Shown here piece after piece: positions 8,475 to 16,756 of a stretch of 64,000 nucleotides of DNA. Every line of letters begins with the position of its first letter. Position 1 is the stretch's first letter. Origin of the DNA: Novosphingobium sp. (lineage in GTDB: Bacteria > Pseudomonadota > Alphaproteobacteria > Sphingomonadales > Sphingomonadaceae); assembly GCA_017745295.1 (NCBI GenBank), contig JAGHZR010000013.1:1-64000 (forward strand), in the 5' to 3' direction. The notes under the pieces are model-generated. The model saw only the letters and a list, made by a program, of their open reading frames with translations. It searched no databases and was not told the DNA's origin. The translations under genes were made by a program, and so were the position numbers.

Positions 8475-10669
8475 GCGATCGCAGGCAGCTTCGCGAGATA
8501 CTTGTCGAGCGTGATCGGATAGTCGCGCACCCGCACGCCGGTGGCATTGTAGACCGCATTGGCCACCGCCGCGCCGACGCCGCAGAGGCCGAGTTCACCC
8601 ACGCCCTTGGCCTTCATCGGCGAGACCTTGTCGTCCGCCTCGTCGAGGAACACCACCTCCTGATGCGGAATGTCGGCGTGGACCGGCACTTCGTACCCGG
8701 CGAGGTCATGGTTGACGAAGAAGCCGAAACGCTTGTCGACCGCCAGTTCCTCCATCAGCGCGCCGCCGACGCCCATGGTCATCGCGCCGATCACCTGGCT
8801 GCGCGCGGTCTTGGGATTGAGGATGCGCCCGGCGGCACAGACCGCCAGCATGCGCCGCACCCGCGTCTCGCCGGTATAGGAATCCACCGCCGCCTCGACG
8901 AAATGCGCGCCAAAGGTCGATTGCTGGAATTTCTTGCCGAGATCGCCCCACTGCATCGTCTCTTCGGCAACGAGTTCGCCGGACTTCGCGGCTTCGGCCA
9001 ATGCCGCCGAACGGTTGCCCGCGCGGACCTCGCCATCGACGAACTGCACAGCGGCCGGGTCCATGCCGAGGCGCTGCGCCGCCATGTCGCGCAGCTTGGC
9101 GCAGGCCGCGTAAACGCCCGAGGTCGCGCTGTTGGCGCCCCATTGCCCGCCCGAACCCGCTGAAACCGGGAACGACGAATCCCCCAGCTTCACGCGCACT
9201 TTCTCGACCGGCAGGCCCATCATCTCCGCCGCCGTCTGGGCGATGATCGTATAGGACCCGGTGCCGATATCGGTCATGTCGGTCTCGACCGTGACCGTAC
9301 CGTCCCCCGCCAACCGCACCCGCGCCGCCGAAGTCATGTTGAGGTTGTTGCGGAACGCCGCCGCGACGCCCATGCCGATCAGCCAACGCCCCTCGCGGAC
9401 TTGCGCGGGCTTCGCGTTGCGCCGGTTCCAGCCGAACCGCGCGGCTCCGTCTTCCAGGCAGCGCACGAAGTTCCGCTGCGAGAACGGGCGCTTGGGGTTC
9501 TCGGGATCGACCTGCGTATCGTTAAGCACGCGGAATTTCACCGGGTCCATCGCCAGCTTCTCGGCCATCTCGTCGATGGCGATCTCCAGCGCCATCAGCC
9601 CCGGCGCCTCGCCCGGCGCGCGCATGGCATTGGCTTCGGGCAAGTCGAGTTCGGCCAGCCGCAGCGCGGTCAGGCGGTTGGCCCCGGCATAGAGCAGCTT
9701 CGTCTGCTGCGTCGCCGATTCCGGACCGCCGCCGGGCAAGTCGCCCGACCAGCTCTCGTGACCGATCGCGGTAAGCTTGCCGTCTTTCGTCGCGCCGAGG
9801 CGAATGCGCTGGATCGTCGCCGGGCGGTGCGTCGCATTGTTGAGCATGAGCGGGCGCGGCATCGCGATCTTGACCGGACGACCGCAAGCCTTGGCCCCCA
9901 GAGCCGCCATCACCGCATCGGCGCGCAGGAACAGCTTGCCGCCGAATCCCCCGCCGATGAACGGCGAGCGAACGTGGACTTTCTCCGGCGGCATCTGGAG
10001 CGTCGTGGCCAGTTCGCGCTTGTTCCAGGCGATCATCTGGTTCGAGGTCCAGACTGACAGCGCGTCCCCCTCCCACCAGGCGATCGTGGCGAACGGCTCC
10101 ATCATCGCGTGGTTCTGGTCGGGCGTGGTGTAGGTCTGGTCCAGCTGCACCGGCGCTGCGGCGAAAGCGCCTGCGAAGTCGCCCGTATGCGTGTCCGCGT
10201 CGTTGCCGGTGAGCGGCTGCGCGCCCGGCTTTGCCTTGGCGAGGTCGAAACGCCCCTGCGCGCGGTCATAGGTAATCCGCACCGCATTTGCGGCGCTGCG
10301 CGCCTGCTCGAAGCTCTCCGCGACCACCACGGCGAGCGCCTGGTGATAGTGATCGACGTTCGGGCCACCCAGCAGCTTGGCAGTGTTCATGTTACCCTTG
10401 CCGAGCGGCTGCGCGTTCTCGGCCGAGACGATCGCCAGGACCCCCGGCATCCGCCGCGCTTCCTCGGCATGGAACGAGGCGATGCGCCCCTTGGCGATCC
10501 CGGCGCCGATCACGTAGCCATAGGCGGGCTTCGCCGGAACCTCGCCGTGCTCGTAAGCGTAGGGCGCCTGTCCGGTGGTCTTGAGCTTGCCGTCCACGCG
10601 GTCGACCGCCTGGCCGATGACCTTCATCGCGTCGATGGGATTTGTGCCCGCAGGCGTGTCGAACTTCAT
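8471..10669 (-). CDS. paoC: Xanthine dehydrogenase family protein, molybdopterin-binding subunit (PaoC-like)
   Basis: 732 aa. This is the catalytic molybdenum subunit of an aldehyde/xanthine oxidoreductase. It shows [11 protein letters not shown] (about residue 240), the substrate-channel region and the catalytic glutamate near residue 692 in [11 protein letters not shown] close to the C-terminus. The length and the subunit order with an FAD subunit carrying an extra Fe-S motif match the periplasmic PaoABC (YagTSR) aldehyde oxidoreductases. Its GTG/ATG junction overlaps the FAD-subunit stop (10666-10669). Which aldehyde it oxidises cannot be read from the sequence. Confidence 0.88.
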   Translation of the reverse strand: MKFDTPAGTNPIDAMKVIGQAVDRVDGKLKTTGQAPYAYEHGEVPAKPAYGYVIGAGIAKGRIASFHAEEARRMPGVLAIVSAENAQPLGKGNMNTAKLLGGPNVDHYHQALAVVVAESFEQARSAANAVRITYDRAQGRFDLAKAKPGAQPLTGNDADTHTGDFAGAFAAAPVQLDQTYTTPDQNHAMMEPFATIAWWEGDALSVWTSNQMIAWNKRELATTLQMPPEKVHVRSPFIGGGFGGKLFLRADAVMAALGAKACGRPVKIAMPRPLMLNNATHRPATIQRIRLGATKDGKLTAIGHESWSGDLPGGGPESATQQTKLLYAGANRLTALRLAELDLPEANAMRAPGEAPGLMALEIAIDEMAEKLAMDPVKFRVLNDTQVDPENPKRPFSQRNFVRCLEDGAARFGWNRRNAKPAQVREGRWLIGMGVAAAFRNNLNMTSAARVRLAGDGTVTVETDMTDIGTGSYTIIAQTAAEMMGLPVEKVRVKLGDSSFPVSAGSGGQWGANSATSGVYAACAKLRDMAAQRLGMDPAAVQFVDGEVRAGNRSAALAEAAKSGELVAEETMQWGDLGKKFQQSTFGAHFVEAAVDSYTGETRVRRMLAVCAAGRILNPKTARSQVIGAMTMGVGGALMEELAVDKRFGFFVNHDLAGYEVPVHADIPHQEVVFLDEADDKVSPMKAKGVGELGLCGVGAAVANAVYNATGVRVRDYPITLDKYLAKLPAIA

Positions 10670-11616
10670 GCCTGGTTCTCCGCGATAAGCGCCGCCAGCG
10701 TGCGTTCGGCCAGCGTGACCTTGAAGGCGTTTTCATGGGTGGGCCGCGCTTCGGCAAAGGCCGTCTTCGCCGTTGCCGCGGCGCCGTTCCGAAGCTGCGC
10801 ATCCGCTGCCTCGACCCGCCACGGCTTGGGCGCCACACCACCGAAAGCTACCCTGCCGCTGCCATCCTCGTTCAGCACCGCCGCCACCGAGACGAGTGCG
10901 AAGGCATAGGAGGCCCGGTCGCGGACCTTGTGGTAGAAATGACGCCCGCCCAATGGCTTGGGCAGAGTCACTGCGGTAATCAGTTCTCCGGGCTGGAGCA
11001 CGTTCTCCAGATGCGGGGTATCCCCCGGCAGGCGGTGGAATTCGCCGATCGGCACGCTACGAGTCTTGCCCGAAGCATCGACGGTCTCGACCGCCGCATC
11101 CAGCACGCGCAGGGCAATCGCCATGTCGCTGGGATGGGTGGCGATACAGGCATCGCTGGTCCCGATCACCCCGAGCGGGCGGCTGAACCCGCCGATCGCC
11201 GCGCAGCCGGAGCCGGGCTTGCGCTTGTTGCAGGCCTGATTGGTGTCGTAGAAATAGGGGCAGCGGGTGCGCTGGAGCAGATTGCCGCCGGTCGTCGCCT
11301 TGTTGCGGAGCTGTCCCGAGGCGCCCGCGACAATGGCGCGGGTGAGCACGCCGTAGTCCTTGCGCACCCGGGAGTCCGCCGCCAGCGCGGTATTGCTGAC
11401 GAGCGTGCCGATGCGCAGGCCGCCCTCCTTCGTCGCCTCGATCCGGTCCAGACCGAGGTCCTGCACGTCGACCAGATGCGTCGGCGTCTCGATCTCCAGC
11501 TTCATCAGGTCGAGCAGGTTGGTGCCGCCCGCAATGAACTTCGCGCCCTTGTTCGCGGCGACGGCAGCGGCGGCCGCAGCCGGGGTCTTGGCGCGCTCGT
11601 AGGTGAAGGCCTTCAT
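10666..11616 (-). CDS. paoB: Xanthine dehydrogenase family protein, FAD-binding subunit (PaoB-like)
   Basis: 316 aa. The PP-loop type FAD motif [11 protein letters not shown] (about residues 30-40) and [10 protein letters not shown] are present, followed by RCPYFYD...[11 protein letters not shown], the cysteine-rich insertion that holds an additional [4Fe-4S] cluster in PaoB. This insertion argues for the Pao type over ordinary xanthine dehydrogenase. It passes electrons from the Mo subunit's Fe-S partner to FAD. It overlaps both neighbours by four bases. Confidence 0.88.
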   Translation of the reverse strand: MKAFTYERAKTPAAAAAAVAANKGAKFIAGGTNLLDLMKLEIETPTHLVDVQDLGLDRIEATKEGGLRIGTLVSNTALAADSRVRKDYGVLTRAIVAGASGQLRNKATTGGNLLQRTRCPYFYDTNQACNKRKPGSGCAAIGGFSRPLGVIGTSDACIATHPSDMAIALRVLDAAVETVDASGKTRSVPIGEFHRLPGDTPHLENVLQPGELITAVTLPKPLGGRHFYHKVRDRASYAFALVSVAAVLNEDGSGRVAFGGVAPKPWRVEAADAQLRNGAAATAKTAFAEARPTHENAFKVTLAERTLAALIAENQA

Positions 11617-12302
11617 GCCCGAACCTCCGCATCATGGGTTTCGGCGATCCGGACACCGGCGACTTCCGCCATGGCCTCCGCAATGTTCGAATAGGCACCG
11701 CAGCGGCAGAGATTGCCGCTCATCCGCTCGCGCATTTCGAGCACGGTCATCTCGGGCGCGCCGCCCACGTCACCCTGGACGTGGCTGGGAATACCCGCCC
11801 TGATCTCTTCCAGCACCGCCACTGCCGAGCAGATCTGCCCCGGCGTGCAATATCCGCACTGGAAGCCGTCATGCTTGACGAAAGCCGCCTGCATCGGGTG
11901 CAGCTCTTCGGGCGTGCCGAGACCCTCGATCGTCGTCACCGCATCACCTTCATGCATCACCGCAAGGCTGAGGCAGGAATTGATGCGCGTGCCGTTCACC
12001 AGCACCGTGCAGGCGCCGCACTGGCCGTGGTCGCAGCCCTTCTTGGTGCCCATCAGGCCGATATGATCGCGCAGCGCATCGAGCAGAGTGGTGCGCGTGT
12101 CCAGCATGAGCGCCTGCGCCTTGCCGTTGACCTTGAACGTAACCGCCATTGTCGGGGGCTGCTGTGCCATGGGTGCCGCTCCTTCCGCGACGGACGGGAT
12201 GGCGGAAATGCCGACGCTGGCCACGCCGCCCGCCAGAACCGCACGTCTGGATACTTCGAAAAGCCCCGCCTCAGGCGAAGCTTCGCTCGACGTTTCGTTC
12301 AT
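11613..12302 (-). CDS. paoA: Xanthine dehydrogenase family protein, [2Fe-2S] subunit with Tat signal (PaoA-like)
   Basis: 229 aa. The N-terminus has a twin-arginine signal, [10 protein letters not shown] with RR at residues 19-20, so the assembled complex is probably exported folded to the periplasm. The plant-ferredoxin-like cluster is [15 protein letters not shown] and the second cluster lies in CGYCTPGQI and NLCRCGAY. The start at 12302 was preferred over the in-frame ATG at 12323 because AAAGGACGG lies a proper distance before it. It is the first gene of the paoABC operon; 12303-12432 is its promoter region. Confidence 0.9.
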   Translation of the reverse strand: MNETSSEASPEAGLFEVSRRAVLAGGVASVGISAIPSVAEGAAPMAQQPPTMAVTFKVNGKAQALMLDTRTTLLDALRDHIGLMGTKKGCDHGQCGACTVLVNGTRINSCLSLAVMHEGDAVTTIEGLGTPEELHPMQAAFVKHDGFQCGYCTPGQICSAVAVLEEIRAGIPSHVQGDVGGAPEMTVLEMRERMSGNLCRCGAYSNIAEAMAEVAGVRIAETHDAEVRA

Positions 12303-12432
12303 TGCCCGTCCTTTTCGCACCATTGGGACGGTTGGCCGTCCGTCAGGAATGATAACCCATGGGTGAACAAAACGTCACTGCGCTAAATCGCATGCCGTCA
12401 TGAACGCAGCTCATGATGAATGGCTCCCGGCC

Positions 12433-14229
12433 TCAGCCGGTCTGGCGTAGCAGATTCCGGCCGTCGTGCTTGGCCTGGTAGAGCGCGCGATCCGCGCGCA
12501 GCATCAGTTCCTTGCAGTCGACATCCCCCAGACTCGACGCCAGACCGATGCTGACCGTCACGGGCGGCAGGTCGAGCGGCGCCCAGTCGATGGTTTCCAC
12601 GGCGCGGCGCACGCGCTCGGCCACGGCGAAAGCCATTTCCGCCTCGGTCGAAGGCAGGACGATCAGGAATTCCTCCCCGCCGATCCGGCCGACGAGGTCC
12701 GCCCCCCGGATCGCCAGCGCACAAACTTGCGCCACCCGGCGGATCACCTGATCGCCCACGGCATGGCCGAAACGGTCGTTGATGAGCTTGAAACGGTCGA
12801 TATCCAGCACCGCAATCGATATCGGCCCGCCCAGCAAGGCCGCCTTGGCGATCTCGGTATCGAGACAGGCCATGACCTTGCGGCGATTGGCGATCTCGGT
12901 CAGGGCGTCGGTTTCGGCCAGATGGATCGCCTCGTCCGCGCGCGCCTCCGCCTTCGCCCGGGCGCTCGCCAGTTCCATCGCCGCGAGCACGCGGTTGGTC
13001 ACGTCCTGGAAGATGCCGAAGATCGCCCCCGGCTTGCCGTCCTCGCGCAGTTCGACTTCACTGCAACTGTAGACGTAGCGGATTTCCCCGTCCGCGCGAA
13101 TGATGCGTGCCTCGAACTCGATCGGACTCAGCGTTTCCAGACTCTGCGCCAGAGTGCCTTCCACCAGCCTCCGGTCCTCCGGGTGATAGAAGTTTACCGC
13201 CATGTCCAGCGAGGGTAGCGGCCCGGGTTCGAGGCCGTGAATGCGGAACACCTCGCCCGACCAGAACAGCCGCTGCTCCGCCAGTTCCAGCCGCCAGTGC
13301 CCGACTTTGGCGATCCCCTCGGACATTTCCAGCCAGCGCTTGCCGCGCTCCACTTCGGCGAAACTGCGGTCGCGCATGGCGATGAGCGCCGCCAGCGGAA
13401 GCGCCGAGACCAGCAGGGTGAAGAGATAGAACTGGAAGAACAGCACTTCCACCCGGGTCCCGCCATCCGTCAGGCTGATCGATCCCTGGCCCTGCCAGAT
13501 CGCCACCGAACCGATCGCGGCGATCGTCAGGATGCTGCACGTCGCCCCGGTCGCGCCGAGGAAGTAGGTCGCGAAGAGCACGCAGAGCAGCGGCAGGAAC
13601 AGCAGCGGATACGTCGACTGAGCAAAGACCGCAGCGGTGATCCCCGCCACCAGCGCCAGGACCAGCGCCGTGAGGCCGAAATGGCCCACGCCTCTGGCCG
13701 GCCCGCTCGTGCCGGGATGCACGAAGTTCATGATGAGCGGCACGACGATCAGGATGCCCAGCGCCACTGTGGTCAGCCAGGACAGGAACATGTGGCCGAA
13801 ATTGTCTCCGGCGATGAGGCTGGCGACGGTCGCACTCGCCACCGAAGCGAAGATCGCGGCGAGACAGAAGCGCAGGATCGCGGAAATGTGGAAGAACGAA
13901 TCGTTGCGCCGCTGGATGTCGCGCATGACCCCGAAGGCGATCAGCGCCTCCAGCACATTGGCGCACGTCAACCCGAGCGCAAGGTCCGGCCGCGCGCTGA
14001 AAACGAGGTTGCCCAGAAAGCTGGCCAGCCCCAGCGCCAGCAACACCCATCGCCGCTGGCCCGGCTGCGCCAGCAGAAGCGCCGCCACGGCCACTCCACT
14101 GGCCGGCCAGACCGTAGCGATGCCGTCGGCCCCGCGCGTCAACTGAAGTGCGATGATGGCCAGAGAAAAATAGAGACCGCCCGCCAGTGCCGCCGCTAGA
14201 ATCGTCCGACGAAGATTACTGCTTCCCAC
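12433..14229 (-). CDS. Membrane diguanylate cyclase (MASE1-PAS-GGDEF)
   Basis: 598 aa from the GTG at 14229. A MASE1-type membrane sensor (about eight hydrophobic segments, with WPASGVA near the start) is followed by a PAS domain (WRLELAEQRLFWSGEVFRI onward) and a GGDEF domain with an intact GGEEF active site. An RxxD inhibitory site lies five residues before it (RGAD), so it should make cyclic di-GMP and be product-inhibited. The frame is open to a TTG at 14361, but that extension runs across the prophage attachment core at 14339-14354. The GTG lacks a strong Shine-Dalgarno, so the exact start is uncertain. Confidence 0.85.
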   Translation of the reverse strand: MGSSNLRRTILAAALAGGLYFSLAIIALQLTRGADGIATVWPASGVAVAALLLAQPGQRRWVLLALGLASFLGNLVFSARPDLALGLTCANVLEALIAFGVMRDIQRRNDSFFHISAILRFCLAAIFASVASATVASLIAGDNFGHMFLSWLTTVALGILIVVPLIMNFVHPGTSGPARGVGHFGLTALVLALVAGITAAVFAQSTYPLLFLPLLCVLFATYFLGATGATCSILTIAAIGSVAIWQGQGSISLTDGGTRVEVLFFQFYLFTLLVSALPLAALIAMRDRSFAEVERGKRWLEMSEGIAKVGHWRLELAEQRLFWSGEVFRIHGLEPGPLPSLDMAVNFYHPEDRRLVEGTLAQSLETLSPIEFEARIIRADGEIRYVYSCSEVELREDGKPGAIFGIFQDVTNRVLAAMELASARAKAEARADEAIHLAETDALTEIANRRKVMACLDTEIAKAALLGGPISIAVLDIDRFKLINDRFGHAVGDQVIRRVAQVCALAIRGADLVGRIGGEEFLIVLPSTEAEMAFAVAERVRRAVETIDWAPLDLPPVTVSIGLASSLGDVDCKELMLRADRALYQAKHDGRNLLRQTG

Positions 14230-14338
14230 AGATCCGAGATAGCGGCCTGCTCGACCGATTTCGACATAATATCCATCGTCATGCGAAATTTCGGTGCGTC
14301 GATGCGGGACAGCCGGGCAACTTTTGCCCCCTGAAGGC

Positions 14339-14354
14339 TTGGCGGAGCGGGAGG
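14339..14354. other. attL: prophage left attachment core
   Basis: TTGGCGGAGCGGGAGG here is identical to 50272-50287, the 3' end of tRNA-Ser plus one base; identity stops on both sides. It lies 110 bases before the cyclase start codon, so before integration the cyclase gene followed the tRNA directly. Confidence 0.88.
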
Positions 14355-14538
14355 ACGCCAACTAGCACGGACAACTAGCTAAAATGCTTACATGTTTTCG
14401 TGGATCACCTGCGCTGAGACCATAGATTAAACCATACGAGAGATTTCCACGAGTTCGATTGTCGCTGTGGGAATCGAACTGAGCGATGTGCCTATCGCCG
14501 CGCGGCTTTTCTTACAACGTGGGGGGTACCGGAAAAAA

Positions 14539-14780
14539 CGTAACATATGTAACCTTGGCGGAAATCTGCCGTTTTTGGCGTAACCGAAAGCGTAATATCA
14601 AGGTAACGACATTACATTTTTAGAATGTAACTTTTTGGATCAGAAAACCCTAGGATTTCTGCGGGTGTTACATTTTCAGGCGGAAAAGGTAGCGGGCGAT
14701 TACACGGACGATGTAATCTGAAAAACGGCGCAATTCTGCGGGTTACAGGGCGGAAAATGATGCGCGGTTACGAATGTTAC
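14539..14780. repeat. Iteron-like cluster of GTAAC/GTTAC motifs
   Basis: At least ten GTAAY or RTTAC pentamers occur in about 240 bases in both orientations (for example 14540, 14549, 14580, 14603, 14627, 14667, 14742, 14767, 14776). Two looser copies of a longer unit (TTCTGCGGG...TTACA...GGCGGAAAA) begin near 14657 and 14734. The stretch is clearly more AT-rich than its surroundings and has no credible ORF. The whole interval 14355-15146 is non-coding apart from this cluster, the cos-like site and the LexA-type box. Confidence 0.7.
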
Positions 14781-14975
14781 GCTTTCCCGCCCCCTCCCTC
14801 CGCAGCCGATGCGGCAAGCGAACATTTTCTCGATGCTCGACCGCCGTTGGATTGGCCTGCCAGCTGCATCAAAGTGCATCACCGCCGTGCCTGTTTTCAT
14901 CGCCACCCGGCCTAGGAAGCCAGCCATTTTCCCGGCGCCGCCGATGCGCATCAAAACCGACACGAAAAGTGCGCG

Positions 14976-14997
14976 GGCGAGGCGGGGGGAAAAGCGC
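14976..14997. other. cos-like site
   Basis: GGCGAGGCGGGG (14976-14987) is identical to the first 12 bases of the P2/P4 cohesive-end sequence as I recall it, and is followed by GGAAAAGCGC where P2 has AAAGCAC. It lies beyond Q, the place of cos in P2. The identity is from memory, not a search. Confidence 0.6.
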
Positions 14998-15114
14998 GCT
15001 TTGAGGGGGTGCCGCTTCGTGTCTCAGCCGCGCAACTTTCTTTCGCGGCCTGATCGACCCCGCCCGCGCCGATCGACCTCGTTGAACCGGCCGGTATTGA
15101 CCGACTCGACGCAT

Positions 15115-15129
15115 GTTCTGCATATGTTC
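15115..15129 (+). promoter_or_regulatory. Alphaproteobacterial LexA-type box
   Basis: GTTC-TGCATAT-GTTC matches the direct-repeat GTTC-N7-GTTC operator used by LexA in alphaproteobacteria. It lies 17 bases before the ATG of the small gene at 15147, with a TTGACC at 15097-15102 as a possible -35 element. Confidence 0.6.
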
Positions 15130-15146
15130 TATTTTGGAGAAACGAT

Positions 15147-15320
15147 ATGGAACAGATCAGCGAGATCCGCGACGCGGTCGCAGCGGCGCTGGAACGCCGG
15201 GGCCTCGATAACCGCGAGTTCCTCCGGCAGATCAGATCGGGCGAGCAGGACGATGGACCGTACATGACCGGCGCACTCGCCTGCGCCGAGATGATGGCGA
15301 AGCCCGCAGCCCGTCATTGA
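15147..15320 (+). CDS. Small phage protein behind a LexA-type box, function unknown
   Basis: 57 aa, beginning MEQISEIRDAVAAALERRG. TTGGAGAA upstream is a good Shine-Dalgarno. The N-terminal half is predicted amphipathic helix; no known domain is recognised. It is the first rightward gene after the cos-like site. By analogy with the LexA-controlled tum gene of coliphage 186 it could be an SOS-induced regulator, but nothing in the protein itself shows this. Confidence 0.6.
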   Translation: MEQISEIRDAVAAALERRGLDNREFLRQIRSGEQDDGPYMTGALACAEMMAKPAARH

Positions 15321-15324
15321 TGCT

Positions 15325-15645
15325 GTGCGATACGCGGACGGCCTGAGAATCCCGACCCGGCTTTTCGAGGCTGCCGCCTGGCACTACTCGATCAAGGTGA
15401 CCTGCGCGTGCGGCCGGTCGGCCGTCTTCGATCCCCATGCGCTATGGTATCGGTTCGAGCGCAAGCGATGGGACGAGACCTTCGCCCAGGCACGAGGGCG
15501 CTTCTACTGTCGCGAATGCTGGCAAACCCAGTTCCGGAAGCTCCGGCCGGTCAAGTTCGAGACCTGCCGGGAAAAGCCTACCGTCAGCCTTCCCATGCCG
15601 GACGAGCGGGTATGGAAGCGCGCGATCAACCGGTTCCGTGGGTAG
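15325..15645 (+). CDS. Small putative zinc-binding protein
   Basis: 106 aa starting with GTG four bases after the previous stop, so probably cotranscribed. Two cysteine pairs, CACG (about residues 27-29) and CREC (about 62-65), are spaced like a zinc ribbon. The rest is rich in arginine and aromatic residues, which suits nucleic-acid binding. No family is recognised with confidence. The convergent Q gene lies beyond a terminator at 15654-15679. Confidence 0.65.
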   Translation: MRYADGLRIPTRLFEAAAWHYSIKVTCACGRSAVFDPHALWYRFERKRWDETFAQARGRFYCRECWQTQFRKLRPVKFETCREKPTVSLPMPDERVWKRAINRFRG

Positions 15646-15648
15646 ACA

Positions 15649-15680
15649 CAAAAAAGGGCGGCCCTTTCGAGCCGCCCTTC
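15649..15680 (-). terminator. Terminator after portal gene Q
   Basis: A perfect 9-bp stem (15654-15662 with 15671-15679, AAGGGCGGC/GCCGCCCTT) has an 8-base loop and a run of T on the minus strand. It ends the leftward P-Q transcript and may also stop the convergent small genes. Confidence 0.85.
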
Positions 15681-15700
15681 CCGATGCATCTGATGGCGCC

Positions 15701-16756
15701 TTACGCCGCCGCCTTCACCCTCTGCCTGAAGCGCACTACCTCGGCGCCCACGGCCTCGTTCAATTCCAGAAACACCGACTGCAGCGGCTCGATCTCCAGT
15801 TCGAAGAACGCGTCGGTCGCCTTGGTCACATCCCCGAAGCCCCCGGCATTGGCGGGCACGATGCCCAGCAGCTGGGGCGGCACCCGGTGCGCGGCAAGCA
15901 CGTCGTCGCGCGTCGTGTTCTTGATCCCGAGGAACTCGTCCTTTGCGCCCGCCTCCGCAATCGACTTGATCTGGATCCCGGTGTCCTTGCCGTTCGGCGA
16001 ATGGACGAACAGGTTCCGGAAATTCCCCGGCCCCTTCGATCGCTTCAAGGCATCGCGCATCTTGTCGACGTCGCCATCGGCAAACTCGCCGGTCACGTAC
16101 ATGATGTAGCCCGCGTGACTGCCGTTTTCGTAGTAGCGGCGGCGGAACAGCGTCGCGTTCTCGTTAAGCAGCGCCGACTGCAGGGCCGACAGGTACTCGG
16201 GCAGGCCATAGATTTCCTGATTGACGTCCGGCGCGATCAGCTGGTGGACAGTGCCCGGCGCGAACTCGACCTCCGGCTGATGCCCCGGAACCCACCAAAA
16301 GTGCCCCGGCTCGACGCCGCGCCGGGTGTACTTGGCAAGCGCGTGGTCGAGCCGCAGCAGTCCGCCCAGGCGATTGCGAACCTCCTGCGCGTAGGCGTTG
16401 CCCATCACGAGATAGTCCTGCGCCATGCCCTTGAATGCCGCGCGGCTCAGCCATTGGGTCGGCTCAAGGCTGGCGGCCAGCATATTGCGCTTGAGGATGA
16501 TCGCGCTGGAATGGTGCGGAGACGCGCGGAATGCGCGGGCAAGGCCATGCAGGGAGATCGGCGGCTCGTACCAGCGTTGGTTGTGATAGCATTCCAGCAT
16601 GTCGAGCATCGTCGCCCGGCTGAGCACCGGCTCGGGATCCCCGAAGGTGAAGGCCTGCACTTCGCCGCGGTTGTCGTTGGCGGAGACGATCGCGCCGCGC
16701 GATGCCTCCGCCGCTTCCTGTCGGCTCATATGGCGGGCACGGTTACGCTTGCTCAT
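15701..16756 (-). CDS. Q: Phage portal protein (P2 Q-like)
   Basis: 351 aa, close to the 344 aa of P2 gpQ. It forms the dodecameric portal at the head vertex through which DNA is packaged. Family segments include the RWYEPPISLHGLARAFRASPHH and YLVMGNAY regions and GGFGDVTKATDAFFELEIEPLQ near the C-terminus. The start at 16756 has GGAG eight bases upstream and overlaps the terminase stop (16753-16755); the longer frame upstream is a shadow. It is cotranscribed leftward with P, as in P2. Confidence 0.93.
   Translation of the reverse strand: MSKRNRARHMSRQEAAEASRGAIVSANDNRGEVQAFTFGDPEPVLSRATMLDMLECYHNQRWYEPPISLHGLARAFRASPHHSSAIILKRNMLAASLEPTQWLSRAAFKGMAQDYLVMGNAYAQEVRNRLGGLLRLDHALAKYTRRGVEPGHFWWVPGHQPEVEFAPGTVHQLIAPDVNQEIYGLPEYLSALQSALLNENATLFRRRYYENGSHAGYIMYVTGEFADGDVDKMRDALKRSKGPGNFRNLFVHSPNGKDTGIQIKSIAEAGAKDEFLGIKNTTRDDVLAAHRVPPQLLGIVPANAGGFGDVTKATDAFFELEIEPLQSVFLELNEAVGAEVVRFRQRVKAAA

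Noticed and set aside
6863..9163. A 766-codon rightward open frame over cobB and the paoC-like gene
   Set aside because: It has Arg/Pro/Gly-rich, low-similarity translation typical of out-of-frame GC-rich DNA and overlaps genes with intact catalytic motifs.
14539..14780. CRISPR array at the GTAAC cluster
   Set aside because: Repeats are only 5-6 bases, in both orientations and irregularly spaced; no long uniform repeat and no cas genes are present.
14700..15267. Open frames in the left prophage end (14700-14963 minus, 14809-15267 plus)
   Set aside because: They have no ribosome sites or domain-like composition and overlie the GTAAC array and cos-like sequence; only the small genes from 15147 were kept.
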